A stretch of DNA of 64,000 nucleotides from Streptomyces antnestii. GTDB taxonomy: Bacteria; Actinomycetota; Actinomycetes; Streptomycetales; Streptomycetaceae. The stretch lies in the NCBI RefSeq assembly GCF_004005495.1, contig NZ_RZYA01000005.1:389362-453361 (forward strand), in the 5' to 3' direction. Shown here piece after piece: positions 28,604 to 37,865 of the stretch (its first letter is position 1; each line of letters starts with the position of its first letter). Both the position numbers and the translations under genes were made by a program. A model generated the notes under the pieces. That model had not been told where the DNA came from. It searched no databases and worked only from the letters and a program-made list of their open reading frames with translations.

Positions 28604-29797
28604 ATGCCCGCATCCCCCCGTACCGCCCGGGCCATCAACGACCGGCTCGCGCTGCGCCTCCTGCAGAGCGAAGGACCGCTGACCGCCGGGCAGTTGAAGG
28701 AACTCACCGGTCTGTCCCGGCCTACTGTCGCCGACCTCGTCGACCGGCTCACGGCCCAGGGCCTGATCGAGGTCGTCGGGGAGGCCGGGTCCCGGCGCCG
28801 CGGCCCCAACGCCAAGCTCCACGGGATCGTCACCGGCCTCGCCCACCTCGCCGCCCTCGACGTCCGCACCGAGGGCGTCACCCTCGCCGTCGCCGACCTC
28901 GTCGGCACGGTCCTCGCCGAGGCGTCCGTGCCCGTCGACGCCGAGGACAGCACGGGCGCGGCCGTCGAGCGGGCCGTCGCCCTGGTGGAGCGCACCGCCG
29001 AGGAGGCCGGCGCCGCGCCCCTGCACACCGTGGCAATCGGCGCACCCGGCCTGATCGACCCCGTGACCGGCGAACTCCGCGACTCGTCCGGCCTGCCCGA
29101 GTGGCACCGCCGCCTCGTCGCCGCCCTCCACGAACGCCTCCCGGCCCGCGTCCTGGTGGAGAACGAGACCAACCTCGCCGCCCTCGCCGAACAGCGCGAC
29201 GGCGCCGCCCGCGACCGGGACACGTTCGCCCTGCTCTGGCTCGGCCACGGCATCGGCGCCGCCGTCGTCCTCGACGGCGTCCTGCGCCGCGGGGCCTCCG
29301 GCGGCACCGGCGAGATCGGCTTCCTGCCCGTGCCCGGGACGGCCGGACTGCCGTCCGCCACCGACTGCGACGGCGGCTTCCACTCCCTTGCCGGATCCGC
29401 CGCCGTCACCGAACTCGCCCGCGCGCACGGCCTGGTGGCGCCCCCGGTAGCCCCCGGCGAGCCGGCCGCCGCGGCCCTCGTGCGCGACGCCGTGACCGCG
29501 GACGCGGGCACGCCCGCCGCCCGCTTCCTCGACGCGCTCGCCGGCCGGCTCGTCCTCGGGGCCGCCTCCGTCGTCGCCGTACTCGACCCCGGCTGCCTCG
29601 TCCTGGCCGGCGAGGTCGGCCGGGCGGGCGGCGACCGGCTCGCGGGCCTGGTCGCCGCCCGCCTGTCCGCCATGTCCCCCCTGCCCACCGAGGTGCGGCC
29701 GACCGCCCTCGGAGGCGGCGCGGTGCTGCGCGGGGCACTGCTCATGGCGCGCGACGGCGCGCAGGAAGACCTCTTCGCACCCACCGACACCCTGTAG
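28604..29797 (+). CDS. ROK-family transcriptional regulator
   Basis: This is a 397-aa protein with an N-terminal winged HTH (ALRLLQSEGPLTAGQLKELT, LSRPTVADLVDRLTAQGLIE) and a C-terminal ROK (sugar-kinase-like) domain. The catalytic Asp of the usual ENDAN motif is replaced (VENETNLAALAE), and the zinc motif CxCGxxGC is absent (TDCDGGFHSLAG). It is therefore probably a sugar-sensing regulator with no kinase activity. It is divergent from the MFS gene with palindromic TATC repeats between them. Confidence 0.88.
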   Translation: MPASPRTARAINDRLALRLLQSEGPLTAGQLKELTGLSRPTVADLVDRLTAQGLIEVVGEAGSRRRGPNAKLHGIVTGLAHLAALDVRTEGVTLAVADLVGTVLAEASVPVDAEDSTGAAVERAVALVERTAEEAGAAPLHTVAIGAPGLIDPVTGELRDSSGLPEWHRRLVAALHERLPARVLVENETNLAALAEQRDGAARDRDTFALLWLGHGIGAAVVLDGVLRRGASGGTGEIGFLPVPGTAGLPSATDCDGGFHSLAGSAAVTELARAHGLVAPPVAPGEPAAAALVRDAVTADAGTPAARFLDALAGRLVLGAASVVAVLDPGCLVLAGEVGRAGGDRLAGLVAARLSAMSPLPTEVRPTALGGGAVLRGALLMARDGAQEDLFAPTDTL

Positions 29798-29952
29798 CGC
29801 GAGCCGGAGGATCAGCACCCCGTAGCGCGAGACGGATCACCGCACCCCGGAACGCTGCGCGAGTCCACGCCTACGGCCTGTGAGGCAGCCCACAGCGGAT
29901 CACTCGTTTGGCCGATGTGAGGACGTGGCACACTGGCCCTGTACCAGAAGCA

Positions 29953-30078
29953 GCGCACTCCGGGGTCGGTGAAAGTCCGAACCGGCGGTTATAGTCCGCG
30001 ACCCGGTCGCCTCGGCGGCCGGTTGACCAGGTGGAATTCCTGGACCGACGGTTAAAGTCCGGATGGGAGGCAGTGCGC
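29953..30078 (+). ncRNA. FMN riboswitch (RFN element)
   Basis: The closing helix P1 is GCGCACT (29953-29959) with AGTGCGC (30072-30078). Between them lie the hallmark RFN segments GGGGTCGGTGAAAGTCC, GGTTATAGTCCGCGACC, and GACGGTTAAAGTCCGGATG. It senses flavin mononucleotide and controls the ribE-ribM-ribBA-ribH operon, probably by translation or termination. A weak candidate promoter (TTGGCC at 29908, CACACT at 29929) lies just upstream. Confidence 0.97.
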
Positions 30079-30114
30079 GGCGGGCGGGCATTCGTGCGCG
30101 CCGCCGTCTGTTTC

Positions 30115-30135
30115 GACCTGTCCCAGGGACAGGTC
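30115..30135 (+). terminator. Hairpin in the rib leader
   Basis: A 9-bp stem (30115-30123 and 30127-30135, loop CAG) lies 36 bases after the FMN aptamer, within a 270-base leader before ribE. It is a candidate for the expression platform of the riboswitch. No poly-T tract follows, so termination or an antisequestering role remains open. I saw nothing else definite in the leader. Confidence 0.45.
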
Positions 30136-30348
30136 TCTCATGCGGCGTCGGCCTCGGTGTCCTCGCCCGTACGTTCTGTCGTCGTATCGCGACAGTGCCC
30201 CGGAGTCCGTGCCCGAAGAGGCAGGAGGACCCGGTGGCCCCCACTTTCGCAGTGCACTTCCCGGGTGCCGGGAACACGCACGTGTCCTTCGCCGCTTCAC
30301 GATCTAGCGTCGTGGCCCCCGCGGGCCCTGCAGCGAAGGAGCACTGAC

Positions 30349-30951
30349 GTGTTCACCGGAATCGTCGAAGAGCTGGGCGAGATCACCGACGTCGAGGAAC
30401 TCGGCGACGCCTCCCGCTTCAGGCTGCGCGGCCCCGTCGTCACCGAAGGGGCCCGGCACGGCGACTCCATCGCCGTCAACGGCGTCTGTCTCACGGTCGT
30501 GGAGCACGAGGGCGACGAGTTCACCGCCGACGTGATGGCGGAGACCCTCAAGCGGTCCAGCCTCGGCGCTCTCGCCGTCGGCTCCCGGGTCAACCTGGAG
30601 CGCCCCACCGCGGTGGGCGACCGCCTCGGCGGACACATCGTCCAGGGACACGTCGACGGCACCGGCTCGATCGTCGCGCGCACCCCGTCGGAGAACTGGG
30701 AGATCGTCAAGGTCTCGCTCCCCGCGGACCTCGCGCGCTACGTCGTCGAGAAGGGCTCCATCACGGTCGACGGAGTGAGCCTCACCGTCGTCGAGGCGGG
30801 CCCCGACTACTTCACCATCAGCCTCATCCCCACCACCCTCGCCCTGACCACGCTCGGCCACAAGCAGCCCGGCGACCCGGTCAACCTCGAGGTCGACGTC
30901 ATCGCCAAGTACGTCGAGCGGCTGCTCGGCGCCCAGGGGGGAACCCGGTGA
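30349..30951 (+). CDS. ribE: Riboflavin synthase alpha chain
   Basis: This enzyme dismutates two 6,7-dimethyl-8-ribityllumazines into riboflavin and the pyrimidinedione precursor. The 200-aa protein has two homologous lumazine-binding barrels: [11 protein letters not shown] and [13 protein letters not shown] in the first, [10 protein letters not shown] and [19 protein letters not shown] in the second. GTG 30349 has AAGGAG seven bases upstream. It is the first gene of the FMN-controlled operon and overlaps ribM (GTGA). Confidence 0.96.
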   Translation: MFTGIVEELGEITDVEELGDASRFRLRGPVVTEGARHGDSIAVNGVCLTVVEHEGDEFTADVMAETLKRSSLGALAVGSRVNLERPTAVGDRLGGHIVQGHVDGTGSIVARTPSENWEIVKVSLPADLARYVVEKGSITVDGVSLTVVEAGPDYFTISLIPTTLALTTLGHKQPGDPVNLEVDVIAKYVERLLGAQGGTR

Positions 30952-31601
30952 ACGGTCTGCACTGGCTCAACTCCGAGGCCTTCACGCTCCTCGGCCAGCA
31001 CATCATGTGGTCCGACATGATCGGCAACACCGTCGGTCTGGTCGCCCTCGCACTCGGCTGGCGCCGCTCGATCTGGACCTGGCCCGCGCAGCTCGTCTCC
31101 GGCCTCATCCTCCTCGCCGCCTTCGCGACCGCCCACCTCTCGGGCAGCGCGGGCAAGCAGCTCGTGGTCATCGGCGTCGCCGCGTGGGGCTGGTGGCAGT
31201 GGAACCGCGGCAAGGGCACGGCCCAGGACGGCTCGCTCGCCGTCCGGTTCGCCACCTGGCGCGAGCGCGGCTACCTGGCGGGCGGGGCCGCACTCGGCAC
31301 GCTCGCCGTCGGCGGCCTGTTCACCGTGTTCCCGACCCTGTCGTGGGACCCCTGGCCGGACGCGTACATCTTCGTCGGCACGATCGTCGCCATGTACGCC
31401 CAGGCGCGCGGCATGGTCGAGTTCTGGTTCGCCTGGCTGCTCGTCGACCTGGTCGGCGTACCGCTGAACTTCGCCAACGGCTTCGCCTTCTCCGGTTTCG
31501 TCTACGTGATCTATGGCGCGCTCGTCCTGTGGGGCATGCGCGACTGGTGGCTGCGGTCCCGCACGGCCGCCCAGCCCGCCCTGGAAGGAGCCCCGGCATG
31601 A
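30948..31601 (+). CDS. ribM: Riboflavin transporter of the PnuC family
   Basis: This is a 217-aa integral membrane protein of the PnuC fold with about seven TM segments (e.g. [38 protein letters not shown]). PnuC proteins usually carry nicotinamide riboside, but the copy placed between riboflavin synthase and ribBA in Streptomyces (RibM/PnuX) is known to import riboflavin and roseoflavin. Operon position behind an FMN riboswitch supports RibM here. It overlaps ribE by GTGA and ribBA by ATGA. Confidence 0.88.
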   Translation: MNGLHWLNSEAFTLLGQHIMWSDMIGNTVGLVALALGWRRSIWTWPAQLVSGLILLAAFATAHLSGSAGKQLVVIGVAAWGWWQWNRGKGTAQDGSLAVRFATWRERGYLAGGAALGTLAVGGLFTVFPTLSWDPWPDAYIFVGTIVAMYAQARGMVEFWFAWLLVDLVGVPLNFANGFAFSGFVYVIYGALVLWGMRDWWLRSRTAAQPALEGAPA

Positions 31602-32887
31602 CCACGACGCCCATCGCCTACAGCACCCACGACGAGGACGACTTCGTGCTCGATCCCGTCGAGCAGGCCATCCGCGACATCGCGAACGGCCGGCCCGTGG
31701 TCGTCGTCGACGACGAGGACCGCGAGAACGAGGGCGACCTCGTCATCGCCGCCGAGAAGGCGACGCCCGAGATCATCGCCTTCATGATGAGCGAGTGCCG
31801 CGGCCTCATCTGCGCCCCCATGGAGAACGACGAGCTGGAGCGGCTCGAACTCCCGCAGATGGTCGAGCGCAACACCGAGTCGATGCGCACGGCCTTCACG
31901 GTCTCCGTCGACGCGGGCCCCGCGCACGGCGTGACCACCGGCATCTCCGCCGCCGACCGCGCCACCACGCTCCAGCTCCTCGCGAACGGCACCGCCCAGG
32001 CCGGCGACTTCGTGCGGCCCGGCCACATCTTCCCGCTGCGGGCCAAGCCGGGCGGCGTCCTGGTGCGGAACGGACACACCGAGGCCGCCGTCGACCTCGC
32101 CCGGCTCGCCGGCCTGCGCCCCGCGGGAGCGATCGTCGAGATCGCGGGCGAGGACGGCACGATGCTCCGCCTGCCCGAACTGATCCCGTTCGCCCGCAAG
32201 CACGGCCTGACGATCATCTCCATCGAGGACCTGATCGCCTACCGCCGCTCCTCCGAGCCGACCGTCCGCCGCGAGGCCGAGGTCAACCTGCCCACCGCCT
32301 TCGGCGACTTCACGGCGTACGGGTACCGCTCCACGGTCGACGGCGTCGAACACGTCGCCCTCGTCCACGGCGAGATCGGCGCCGGCGACGACGTCCTCGT
32401 CCGGGTCCACTCCGAATGCCTCACCGGCGACGTCTTCCACTCGCTGCGCTGCGACTGCGGCCCCCAGCTGGAGGAGGCGATGAAGCGCATCACCGAGGAG
32501 GGGCGCGGAGTCGTCGTCTATCTGCGCGGCCACGAGGGGCGCGGCATCGGCCTGCTCTCCAAGCTGCGCGCCTACGAGCTCCAGGAGCGCGGCCGGGACA
32601 CCCTCGACGCCAACCTGGAACTCGGCCTGCCGGCCGACTCGCGGGACTACGCGGCGGGCGCCCAGATCCTCGACGACCTGGGCGTGCGCGGCCTGCGCCT
32701 GCTGACCAACAACCCCGACAAGACCGACGCGCTCGTCCGGTACGGCCTCAAGGTCGTCGCCCGCGAGCCGATGCCGGTCGAGGCGGGCGAGCACAACCTC
32801 CGTTACCTGCGCACCAAGCGGGACCGGATGGGCCACGACCTGCCCTGGCTGGACGCCCCGGCGCCGACGGCCTGCGGCAACCAGTAA
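31598..32887 (+). CDS. ribBA: Bifunctional DHBP synthase / GTP cyclohydrolase II
   Basis: This 429-aa fusion starts both branches of riboflavin synthesis. The N-terminal domain makes 3,4-dihydroxy-2-butanone 4-phosphate from ribulose 5-phosphate ([40 protein letters not shown]). The C-terminal domain opens GTP ([20 protein letters not shown] with zinc cysteines, then [12 protein letters not shown]). ATG 31598 has AAGGAG eight bases upstream and overlaps ribM. It is in the FMN-riboswitch operon. Confidence 0.96.
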   Translation: MTTTPIAYSTHDEDDFVLDPVEQAIRDIANGRPVVVVDDEDRENEGDLVIAAEKATPEIIAFMMSECRGLICAPMENDELERLELPQMVERNTESMRTAFTVSVDAGPAHGVTTGISAADRATTLQLLANGTAQAGDFVRPGHIFPLRAKPGGVLVRNGHTEAAVDLARLAGLRPAGAIVEIAGEDGTMLRLPELIPFARKHGLTIISIEDLIAYRRSSEPTVRREAEVNLPTAFGDFTAYGYRSTVDGVEHVALVHGEIGAGDDVLVRVHSECLTGDVFHSLRCDCGPQLEEAMKRITEEGRGVVVYLRGHEGRGIGLLSKLRAYELQERGRDTLDANLELGLPADSRDYAAGAQILDDLGVRGLRLLTNNPDKTDALVRYGLKVVAREPMPVEAGEHNLRYLRTKRDRMGHDLPWLDAPAPTACGNQ

Positions 32888-32943
32888 CCAGTAACCCCCA
32901 GAAGCACCAGCACCATCGAACACGCGAAACACCTAGGAGCAAC

Positions 32944-33429
32944 GTGAGTGGCAAGGGCGCACCCGAACTGTCCGTACGCAACTGCGGTGACCTGCGCGTC
33001 GCCGTCGTCGCGGCGCAGTGGCACGAGAAGGTGATGGACGGCCTCGTGGACGGCGCCCTGCGCGCCCTGCACGAGCTCGGCATCGACGAGCCGACCCTCC
33101 TGCGGGTCCCGGGCAGCTTCGAGCTCCCCGTCGTCGCCAAGGTCCTCGCGGGCCGCGGCTACGACGCGATCGTCGCCCTCGGCGTCATCATCCGCGGCGG
33201 CACCCCGCACTTCGAGTACGTGAGCCAGGGCGTCACCCTGGGGCTGACCCAGGTCACCGTCGACACCGGTGTTCCCGTCGGCTTCGGCGTCCTCACCTGT
33301 GACACCGAGGAACAGGCCCTCGACCGTGTAGGAATCGAGGGCTCGAACGAGGACAAGGGCCACGAGGCCGTCACGGCGGCCGTCGCGACCGCGGCCACAC
33401 TGCGCTCGGTCAGCGAACCCTGGCGCTGA
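32944..33429 (+). CDS. ribH: 6,7-dimethyl-8-ribityllumazine synthase
   Basis: Lumazine synthase condenses DHBP with the ribitylaminopyrimidine. The 161-aa protein carries [17 protein letters not shown] at the N-terminus, [13 protein letters not shown] (substrate loop), [20 protein letters not shown] and [21 protein letters not shown] 32944 (MSGKGAPEL) has AGGAG five bases upstream. It closes the riboflavin operon and is followed 35 bases later by hisE. Confidence 0.96.
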   Translation: MSGKGAPELSVRNCGDLRVAVVAAQWHEKVMDGLVDGALRALHELGIDEPTLLRVPGSFELPVVAKVLAGRGYDAIVALGVIIRGGTPHFEYVSQGVTLGLTQVTVDTGVPVGFGVLTCDTEEQALDRVGIEGSNEDKGHEAVTAAVATAATLRSVSEPWR

Positions 33430-33464
33430 GTGGCCGGGCACAACCCCGTAGTCTTAGGACCATC

Positions 33465-33737
33465 ATGGCGAACAAAACCTTCGAAGAGCTCTTCGCCGAG
33501 CTGCAGCTCAAGGCCAAGAACGGCGACCCCGCGACGTCCCGCACCGCCGAACTGGTGGACAAGGGCGTCCATGCCATCGGCAAGAAGGTCGTCGAGGAGG
33601 CCGCCGAAGTCTGGATGGCCGCCGAGCACGAGGGCAAGGAGGCCGCTGCCGAGGAGATCTCGCAGCTGCTCTACCACGTCCAGGTGATGATGGTCGCCCG
33701 GGGAATCTCCCTCGACGACGTCTACGCCCACCTCTAG
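33465..33737 (+). CDS. hisE: Phosphoribosyl-ATP pyrophosphohydrolase
   Basis: HisE removes pyrophosphate from phosphoribosyl-ATP, the second histidine step. The 90-aa all-alpha MazG-like protein shows the metal-binding [14 protein letters not shown] and [15 protein letters not shown]. It stands directly before hisG, so the first two histidine genes are paired here apart from the main his cluster, as in other Streptomyces. Confidence 0.94.
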   Translation: MANKTFEELFAELQLKAKNGDPATSRTAELVDKGVHAIGKKVVEEAAEVWMAAEHEGKEAAAEEISQLLYHVQVMMVARGISLDDVYAHL

Positions 33738-33749
33738 GTCTGCAGACCT
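33736..33749. repeat. 14-bp palindrome at the hisE stop codon
   Basis: AGGTCTGCAGACCT is a perfect palindrome overlapping the TAG stop. A second near copy (GGCCTGCAGACCT) follows at 33758-33770. These are either a short hairpin terminator or a protein site within the 104-base hisE-hisG gap. Confidence 0.5.
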
Positions 33750-33841
33750 CTCTCCAGGCCTGCAGACCTCCAGAGCCGACGCCGTACCGCCCCGCACACA
33801 CCCGCCTGTCCCGCACTCCTCACGCAAAGGAATCCGACCTC

Positions 33842-34690
33842 ATGCTGCGCATCGCCGTCCCCAACAAGGGTTCACTGTCCGGACCTGCGTCGGCGATGCT
33901 CCATGAGGCCGGATACCAGCAGCGCAAGGAGTCCAAGGAACTCGTCCTCGTCGACCCGGCCAACGAGGTGGAGTTCTTCTACCTCCGCCCCAAGGACATC
34001 GCGATCTACGTGTCCGCCGGCAAGCTCGACATCGGCATCACCGGCGAGGACCTGCTGATCGACTCCGGCGCGAACGCCGAGGTCATCCTGCCCCTCGGGT
34101 TCGCCCGCTCCACCTTCCGCTTCGCCGCCAAGCCGGGCACCGTCACCGGCCTGGACGGCCTCGCGGGCAAGACGATCGCCACCTCCTACGAGGGCATCGT
34201 CGGCAAGCACCTCGCCGAGGCGGGCGTCGACGCCTCCGTCGTCCACCTGGACGGCGCCGTCGAGACCGCCATCGAGCTGGGCGTCGCCCAGGTCATCGCG
34301 GACGTCGTCGAGACCGGCACCTCGCTGCGCAACGCGGGCCTCGAGGTGTTCGGCGAGCCGATCATGAAGTCCGAGGCGGTCGTCATCCGCCGCACCGGCG
34401 CCGACGCCGACGACGCGAAGGTGCAGCAGTTCCTGCGCCGTCTCCAGGGCGTCCTCGTCGCCCGGACCTACGTGATGATGGACTACGACTGCCGCGCCGA
34501 GCACCTGGAGAAGGCCGTCGCCCTCACCCCGGGCCTCGAGTCGCCGACGGTCTCGCCCCTGCACAACGAGGGCTGGGTCGCCGTCCGTGCGATGGTCCCC
34601 GCCAAGGACGCCCAGCGCATCATGGACGACCTGTACGACCTGGGCGCGCGGGCCATCCTGACCACGGCCATCCACGCCTGCCGACTCTGA
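33842..34690 (+). CDS. hisG: ATP phosphoribosyltransferase (long form)
   Basis: HisG starts histidine synthesis by joining ATP with PRPP and is feedback-inhibited by histidine. The 282-aa protein is the long form with its own C-terminal ACT-like regulatory domain (VMMDYDCRAEHLEKAV, VSPLHNEGWVAVRAMVPAKD). The catalytic part shows MLRIAVPNKGSLSGPA, KDIAIYVSAGKLDIGITGED and the PRPP loop IADVVETGTSLRNAGLEV. ATG 33842 follows AAAGGAATCC. Confidence 0.96.
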   Translation: MLRIAVPNKGSLSGPASAMLHEAGYQQRKESKELVLVDPANEVEFFYLRPKDIAIYVSAGKLDIGITGEDLLIDSGANAEVILPLGFARSTFRFAAKPGTVTGLDGLAGKTIATSYEGIVGKHLAEAGVDASVVHLDGAVETAIELGVAQVIADVVETGTSLRNAGLEVFGEPIMKSEAVVIRRTGADADDAKVQQFLRRLQGVLVARTYVMMDYDCRAEHLEKAVALTPGLESPTVSPLHNEGWVAVRAMVPAKDAQRIMDDLYDLGARAILTTAIHACRL

Positions 34691-34700
34691 GGCACCAATC

Positions 34701-35159
34701 ATGTCCGACATGTCCGAACTCCCCGCTCTGCCCGTCACTTTCCGGCCGTCCCGCACCCGGGCGATTCTGTTCGCGCTCGGTGCGGTCATGTTCGTGACGG
34801 TCTCCGTCGTCCCGTTCGTGCTCGGTCTGCGGACGAGCGAATGCCTCAGCTTCGTGTTCACCGGGGCGGTCCTGTTCGGCGGGCTCGCCCTGCTCGCCCG
34901 GCCCAGGATCGTCGCGGACGAGACCGGTGTCACCGTGGTCAACATCGCCCGCAGCCGCCGCCTGGCCTGGGCGGAGATCGTCCAGGTCACCCTGCGGCCC
35001 GGCGACCCCTGGGTGTTCCTCAACCTCAGCGACGGCACGAGCCTGGCCGCCATGGGCATCCAGCCCGGCATGGCCAAGGAGAGCGCCCTCACCGACGCGC
35101 GTGCCCTGCGCGCCCTCGCCGAGGCCCGTTCCACGGCCTCCGGGCAACTTCAGGGCTGA
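34701..35159 (+). CDS. PH-domain membrane protein
   Basis: This is a 152-aa protein with two N-terminal hydrophobic segments (AILFALGAVMFVTVSVVPFV and CLSFVFTGAVLFGGLALLA) and a bacterial PH-like domain afterward (RIVADETGVTVVNIARSRRL, WVFLNLSDGTSLAAMG). This layout is common in actinobacteria; the role is unknown. It begins ten bases after hisG, so it is likely cotranscribed with hisEG, as in other Streptomyces. Confidence 0.8.
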   Translation: MSDMSELPALPVTFRPSRTRAILFALGAVMFVTVSVVPFVLGLRTSECLSFVFTGAVLFGGLALLARPRIVADETGVTVVNIARSRRLAWAEIVQVTLRPGDPWVFLNLSDGTSLAAMGIQPGMAKESALTDARALRALAEARSTASGQLQG

Positions 35160-35389
35160 CTCAGGGGCGCACGCCCTGACGCTTCGACCCCTGTCTTGAT
35201 TAATCTGGTGGCGGAGCGCGCGCACCTCGCCGCCCCGCCCCCGACCAAGGGCCCGCCCGGGCCCGGGGGTTTCCTGCTACCCGAGGAGTGACTCCCTCCG
35301 GCGATGGACGGTTCGTCCTGCAGTACCTGCGCCGCCCCCTCCCGACATAGCGCGACCGGATCGCGCGATGTGTGCGCGGAGGCGGCGGC
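35160..35389 (+). other. GC-rich leader before the CNNM/CorC pair
   Basis: This is a 230-bp non-coding gap. It contains an AT-rich spot (TTGATTAATCT, 35195-35205), which could be part of a promoter, followed by several strong hairpins including GGGCCC-GCCC-GGGCCC (35246-35261) and GGAGTGACTCC. I compared it by eye with yybP-ykoY, M-box and ydaO riboswitch consensus and could not match any of them. Confidence 0.4.
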
Positions 35390-36724
35390 ATGACCATCCC
35401 CTTGTTGCTCCTCGGAGCGGCATTCCTGCTGATTCTGGCCAACGGATTCTTCGTGGCCGCCGAGTTCGGCCTCGTCACCGTCGAGCGCGCCGACGCCGAG
35501 AAGGCCGCGGCCGACGGCGACCGGCGGGCCCGTACGGTCGTGAGCGCCCTCAAGGAGCTGTCCTTCCAGCTCTCCGGCACCCAGCTGGGCATCACCATCA
35601 CCTCGCTGGTCGTCGGCATGCTCGCCGAGCCGGCGCTCGCGACCCTGCTCGCGGGGCCCCTCACCGCCGTCGGCATGCCGGAAGGCGCCGTCGGAGGTGT
35701 CTCGGTCGTCATCGGCATGCTCCTGGCCTCGGCCGTGCAGATGGTGATCGGCGAGCTCGTGCCGAAGAACTGGGCGGTGTCCAAGCCGCTCCAGGTCGCA
35801 CGGTTCGTCGCCGGCCCGCAGCACGTGTTCTCGCGCCTCTTCCGGCCCGTGATCGCCCTGCTCAACACCGTGGCCAACCGCGCCGTACGGGCCCTCGGCG
35901 TCGAGCCCGCCGACGAGCTGGCCTCGGCCCGCACCCCCGGCGAACTCGTCTCCCTGGCGCGGCACTCCGCGCAGGCGGGCACCCTGGAGCAGGACACGGC
36001 GGACCTCTTCGTCCGCACCCTGTCACTCGGCGAGCTCACCGCCCAGCACGTCATGACCCCGCGCGTGAAGGTCAGCGCGCTCCAGTCATCGGCGACCGCC
36101 GAGGACGTCGTCAACCTCACGCGCGCCACCGGCCTCTCGCGCTTCCCGGTCTACCGGGAGCGGATCGACGAGATAGTCGGCATGGTGCACCTCAAGGACG
36201 CCCTCGCGGTGCCCGCGCACGAGCGGCTGCGCACCCCCGTGAGCCGCATCGCCCAGGCCCCGCTGCTCGTCCCGGAGACGCTGCCCGTGCAGCCCCTCCT
36301 GGAGCGCCTGCGCAGCGAGCAGCCCATAGCCGTCGTCGTCGACGAGTACGGCGGCACGGCCGGGGTCGTCACCCTGGAGGACATCGTCGAGGAACTCGTC
36401 GGCGAGGTCCGCGACGAGCACGACCGACTCGACCTGCCCGAGCTGGCGGCCGCCCCGTCCGAGGACGGCCGGCCCGCGTGGGACGCCGACGGCAGCTGCC
36501 GCGTCGACATCCTGCGGCGCATAGGCCTCGACGTACCGGAAGGCCCGTACGAGACCGTCGCCGGGCTCGTCGCCGACCTGCTCGGCCGGATCCCGGCCCC
36601 CGGTGACCGGGCCGAACTCCCGGGCTGGCGCCTCGCGGTGCGCCAGGTCGACCACTACCGCGCCGAGCGGGTCCGGATCGTACGGACCGCGGACGTCGCC
36701 CCGCTCGCGGAGGCCGCCCGGTGA
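35390..36724 (+). CDS. CNNM/HlyC-CorC family transporter, first of a pair
   Basis: This is a 444-aa membrane protein, probably for magnesium or other divalent-cation export. It has a DUF21/CNNM transmembrane domain (1-200, LILANGFFVAAEFGLVTVER, QLSGTQLGITITSLVVGMLA), two CBS domains (VMTPRVKVSALQSSATAEDV, QPIAVVVDEYGGTAGVVTLE) and a C-terminal CorC-HlyC domain (SCRVDILRRIGLDVPEG, PGWRLAVRQVD). ATG 35390 has GGAGG nine bases upstream. It overlaps the next gene by four bases. Confidence 0.9.
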   Translation: MTIPLLLLGAAFLLILANGFFVAAEFGLVTVERADAEKAAADGDRRARTVVSALKELSFQLSGTQLGITITSLVVGMLAEPALATLLAGPLTAVGMPEGAVGGVSVVIGMLLASAVQMVIGELVPKNWAVSKPLQVARFVAGPQHVFSRLFRPVIALLNTVANRAVRALGVEPADELASARTPGELVSLARHSAQAGTLEQDTADLFVRTLSLGELTAQHVMTPRVKVSALQSSATAEDVVNLTRATGLSRFPVYRERIDEIVGMVHLKDALAVPAHERLRTPVSRIAQAPLLVPETLPVQPLLERLRSEQPIAVVVDEYGGTAGVVTLEDIVEELVGEVRDEHDRLDLPELAAAPSEDGRPAWDADGSCRVDILRRIGLDVPEGPYETVAGLVADLLGRIPAPGDRAELPGWRLAVRQVDHYRAERVRIVRTADVAPLAEAAR

Positions 36725-37818
36725 GCGCCCTCCAACTTCTCTTCGCCCTCCTGCTCGTACTGGCCAACGGCTTCTTCGTGGGCGCCGAGTTCGCCCTCGT
36801 CTCCGTGCGCCGCAGCCAGATCGAGCCCCTGGAGACCAAGCGGGCCCGCCAGGTCCTGTACGGCCTGGAGCACCTGCCGCAGATGATGGCGGCGGCCCAG
36901 TTCGGCATCACCGTGTGCTCCCTGACGCTCGGCGCGGTCGCCGAGCCGACGGTCGCCCACCTGCTCGAGCCGGTCTTCGAGGCGATGCGCCTGCCCGAGG
37001 GAATGATCCACCCCCTCGGTTACGTGATCGCGCTCGCCTTCGTCGTGTCCCTGCACCTCGTCATCGGCGAGATGGTCCCCAAGAACCTCGCGATGGCCGC
37101 CCCGGAGAAGACCGCGCTCTGGTTCAGCCCGGGCCTCGTCGCCTTCGCCCGGCTGTGCCGGCCGGTCACCGTCGCCCTCGGCGCCTGTGCCCGGCTCGTC
37201 CTCAAGCTGTTCGGGGTCGAGCCGAAGGACGAGGTCGAGGCGGTCTTCACGAGCGTGCAGCTCGGCCGGCTCGTCGAGGACTCGGGCCAGGCGGGCCTGC
37301 TCGAACCCGAGGCGCAGGAACGCCTGGAGGACGCGCTGGAACTGGGCTCGCGCCCGGTCACCGACGTCCTGCTCGACCGGGCGTCCCTGGTCACGGTCGG
37401 CCCCTCGGTCACCCCGGGCCAGGTCATCGAGCTCACCGGCCGCACGGGCTTCTCCCGCTTTCCGGTCTGCGCCGATGGCGGCGCCTTCATGGGCTACCTG
37501 CACGTGAAGGACGTCCTCGACCTGATCGACTCCGCGGACCACGACCGTGCGGTGCCGCAGCAGGTCTGGCGGCCCATGACGACGCTGCGCGCCGAACTCC
37601 CGCTCGACGACGCCCTGACGGTGATGCGCCGCGCCGCGACGCACCTCGCGCAGGTCGCCGACGCCACGGGCCGTGTCCTCGGCCTCGTCGCCCTGGAGGA
37701 CGTACTGGAGATGCTGGTGGGCGAGGTCCGGGACCCCGCGCACCGGGAGGCTCCGGCGACCGCGACGCGGCTCGCGGAGCCGCGGGCCGAGGCACCGGAA
37801 GGGGCACTGGCGAGCTGA
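36721..37818 (+). CDS. CNNM/HlyC-CorC family transporter, second of a pair
   Basis: This is a 365-aa paralogue of the preceding protein: DUF21/CNNM domain (ANGFFVGAEFALVSVRRSQI, MAAAQFGITVCSLTLGAV) followed by a CBS pair (SRPVTDVLLDRASLVTVGPS, RVLGLVALEDVLEMLVGEV). The C-terminal CorC-HlyC domain of its neighbour is missing. Start GTG 36721 overlaps the upstream stop (GTGA), suggesting equal synthesis and possibly a heterodimer of a long and a short subunit. It is followed by a terminator and a MITE-like element. Confidence 0.9.
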   Translation: MSALQLLFALLLVLANGFFVGAEFALVSVRRSQIEPLETKRARQVLYGLEHLPQMMAAAQFGITVCSLTLGAVAEPTVAHLLEPVFEAMRLPEGMIHPLGYVIALAFVVSLHLVIGEMVPKNLAMAAPEKTALWFSPGLVAFARLCRPVTVALGACARLVLKLFGVEPKDEVEAVFTSVQLGRLVEDSGQAGLLEPEAQERLEDALELGSRPVTDVLLDRASLVTVGPSVTPGQVIELTGRTGFSRFPVCADGGAFMGYLHVKDVLDLIDSADHDRAVPQQVWRPMTTLRAELPLDDALTVMRRAATHLAQVADATGRVLGLVALEDVLEMLVGEVRDPAHREAPATATRLAEPRAEAPEGALAS

Positions 37819-37836
37819 TCCGGACATGAGGCCGAA

Positions 37837-37864
37837 GGGGCGGGTCCCGCACGGGGCCCGCCCC
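37837..37864 (+). terminator. Terminator after the CNNM pair
   Basis: A 12-bp GC-rich stem (37837-37848 and 37853-37864, loop GCAC, one wobble) ends just before the left end of the MITE-like element. Confidence 0.75.
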
Positions 37865-37865
37865 C

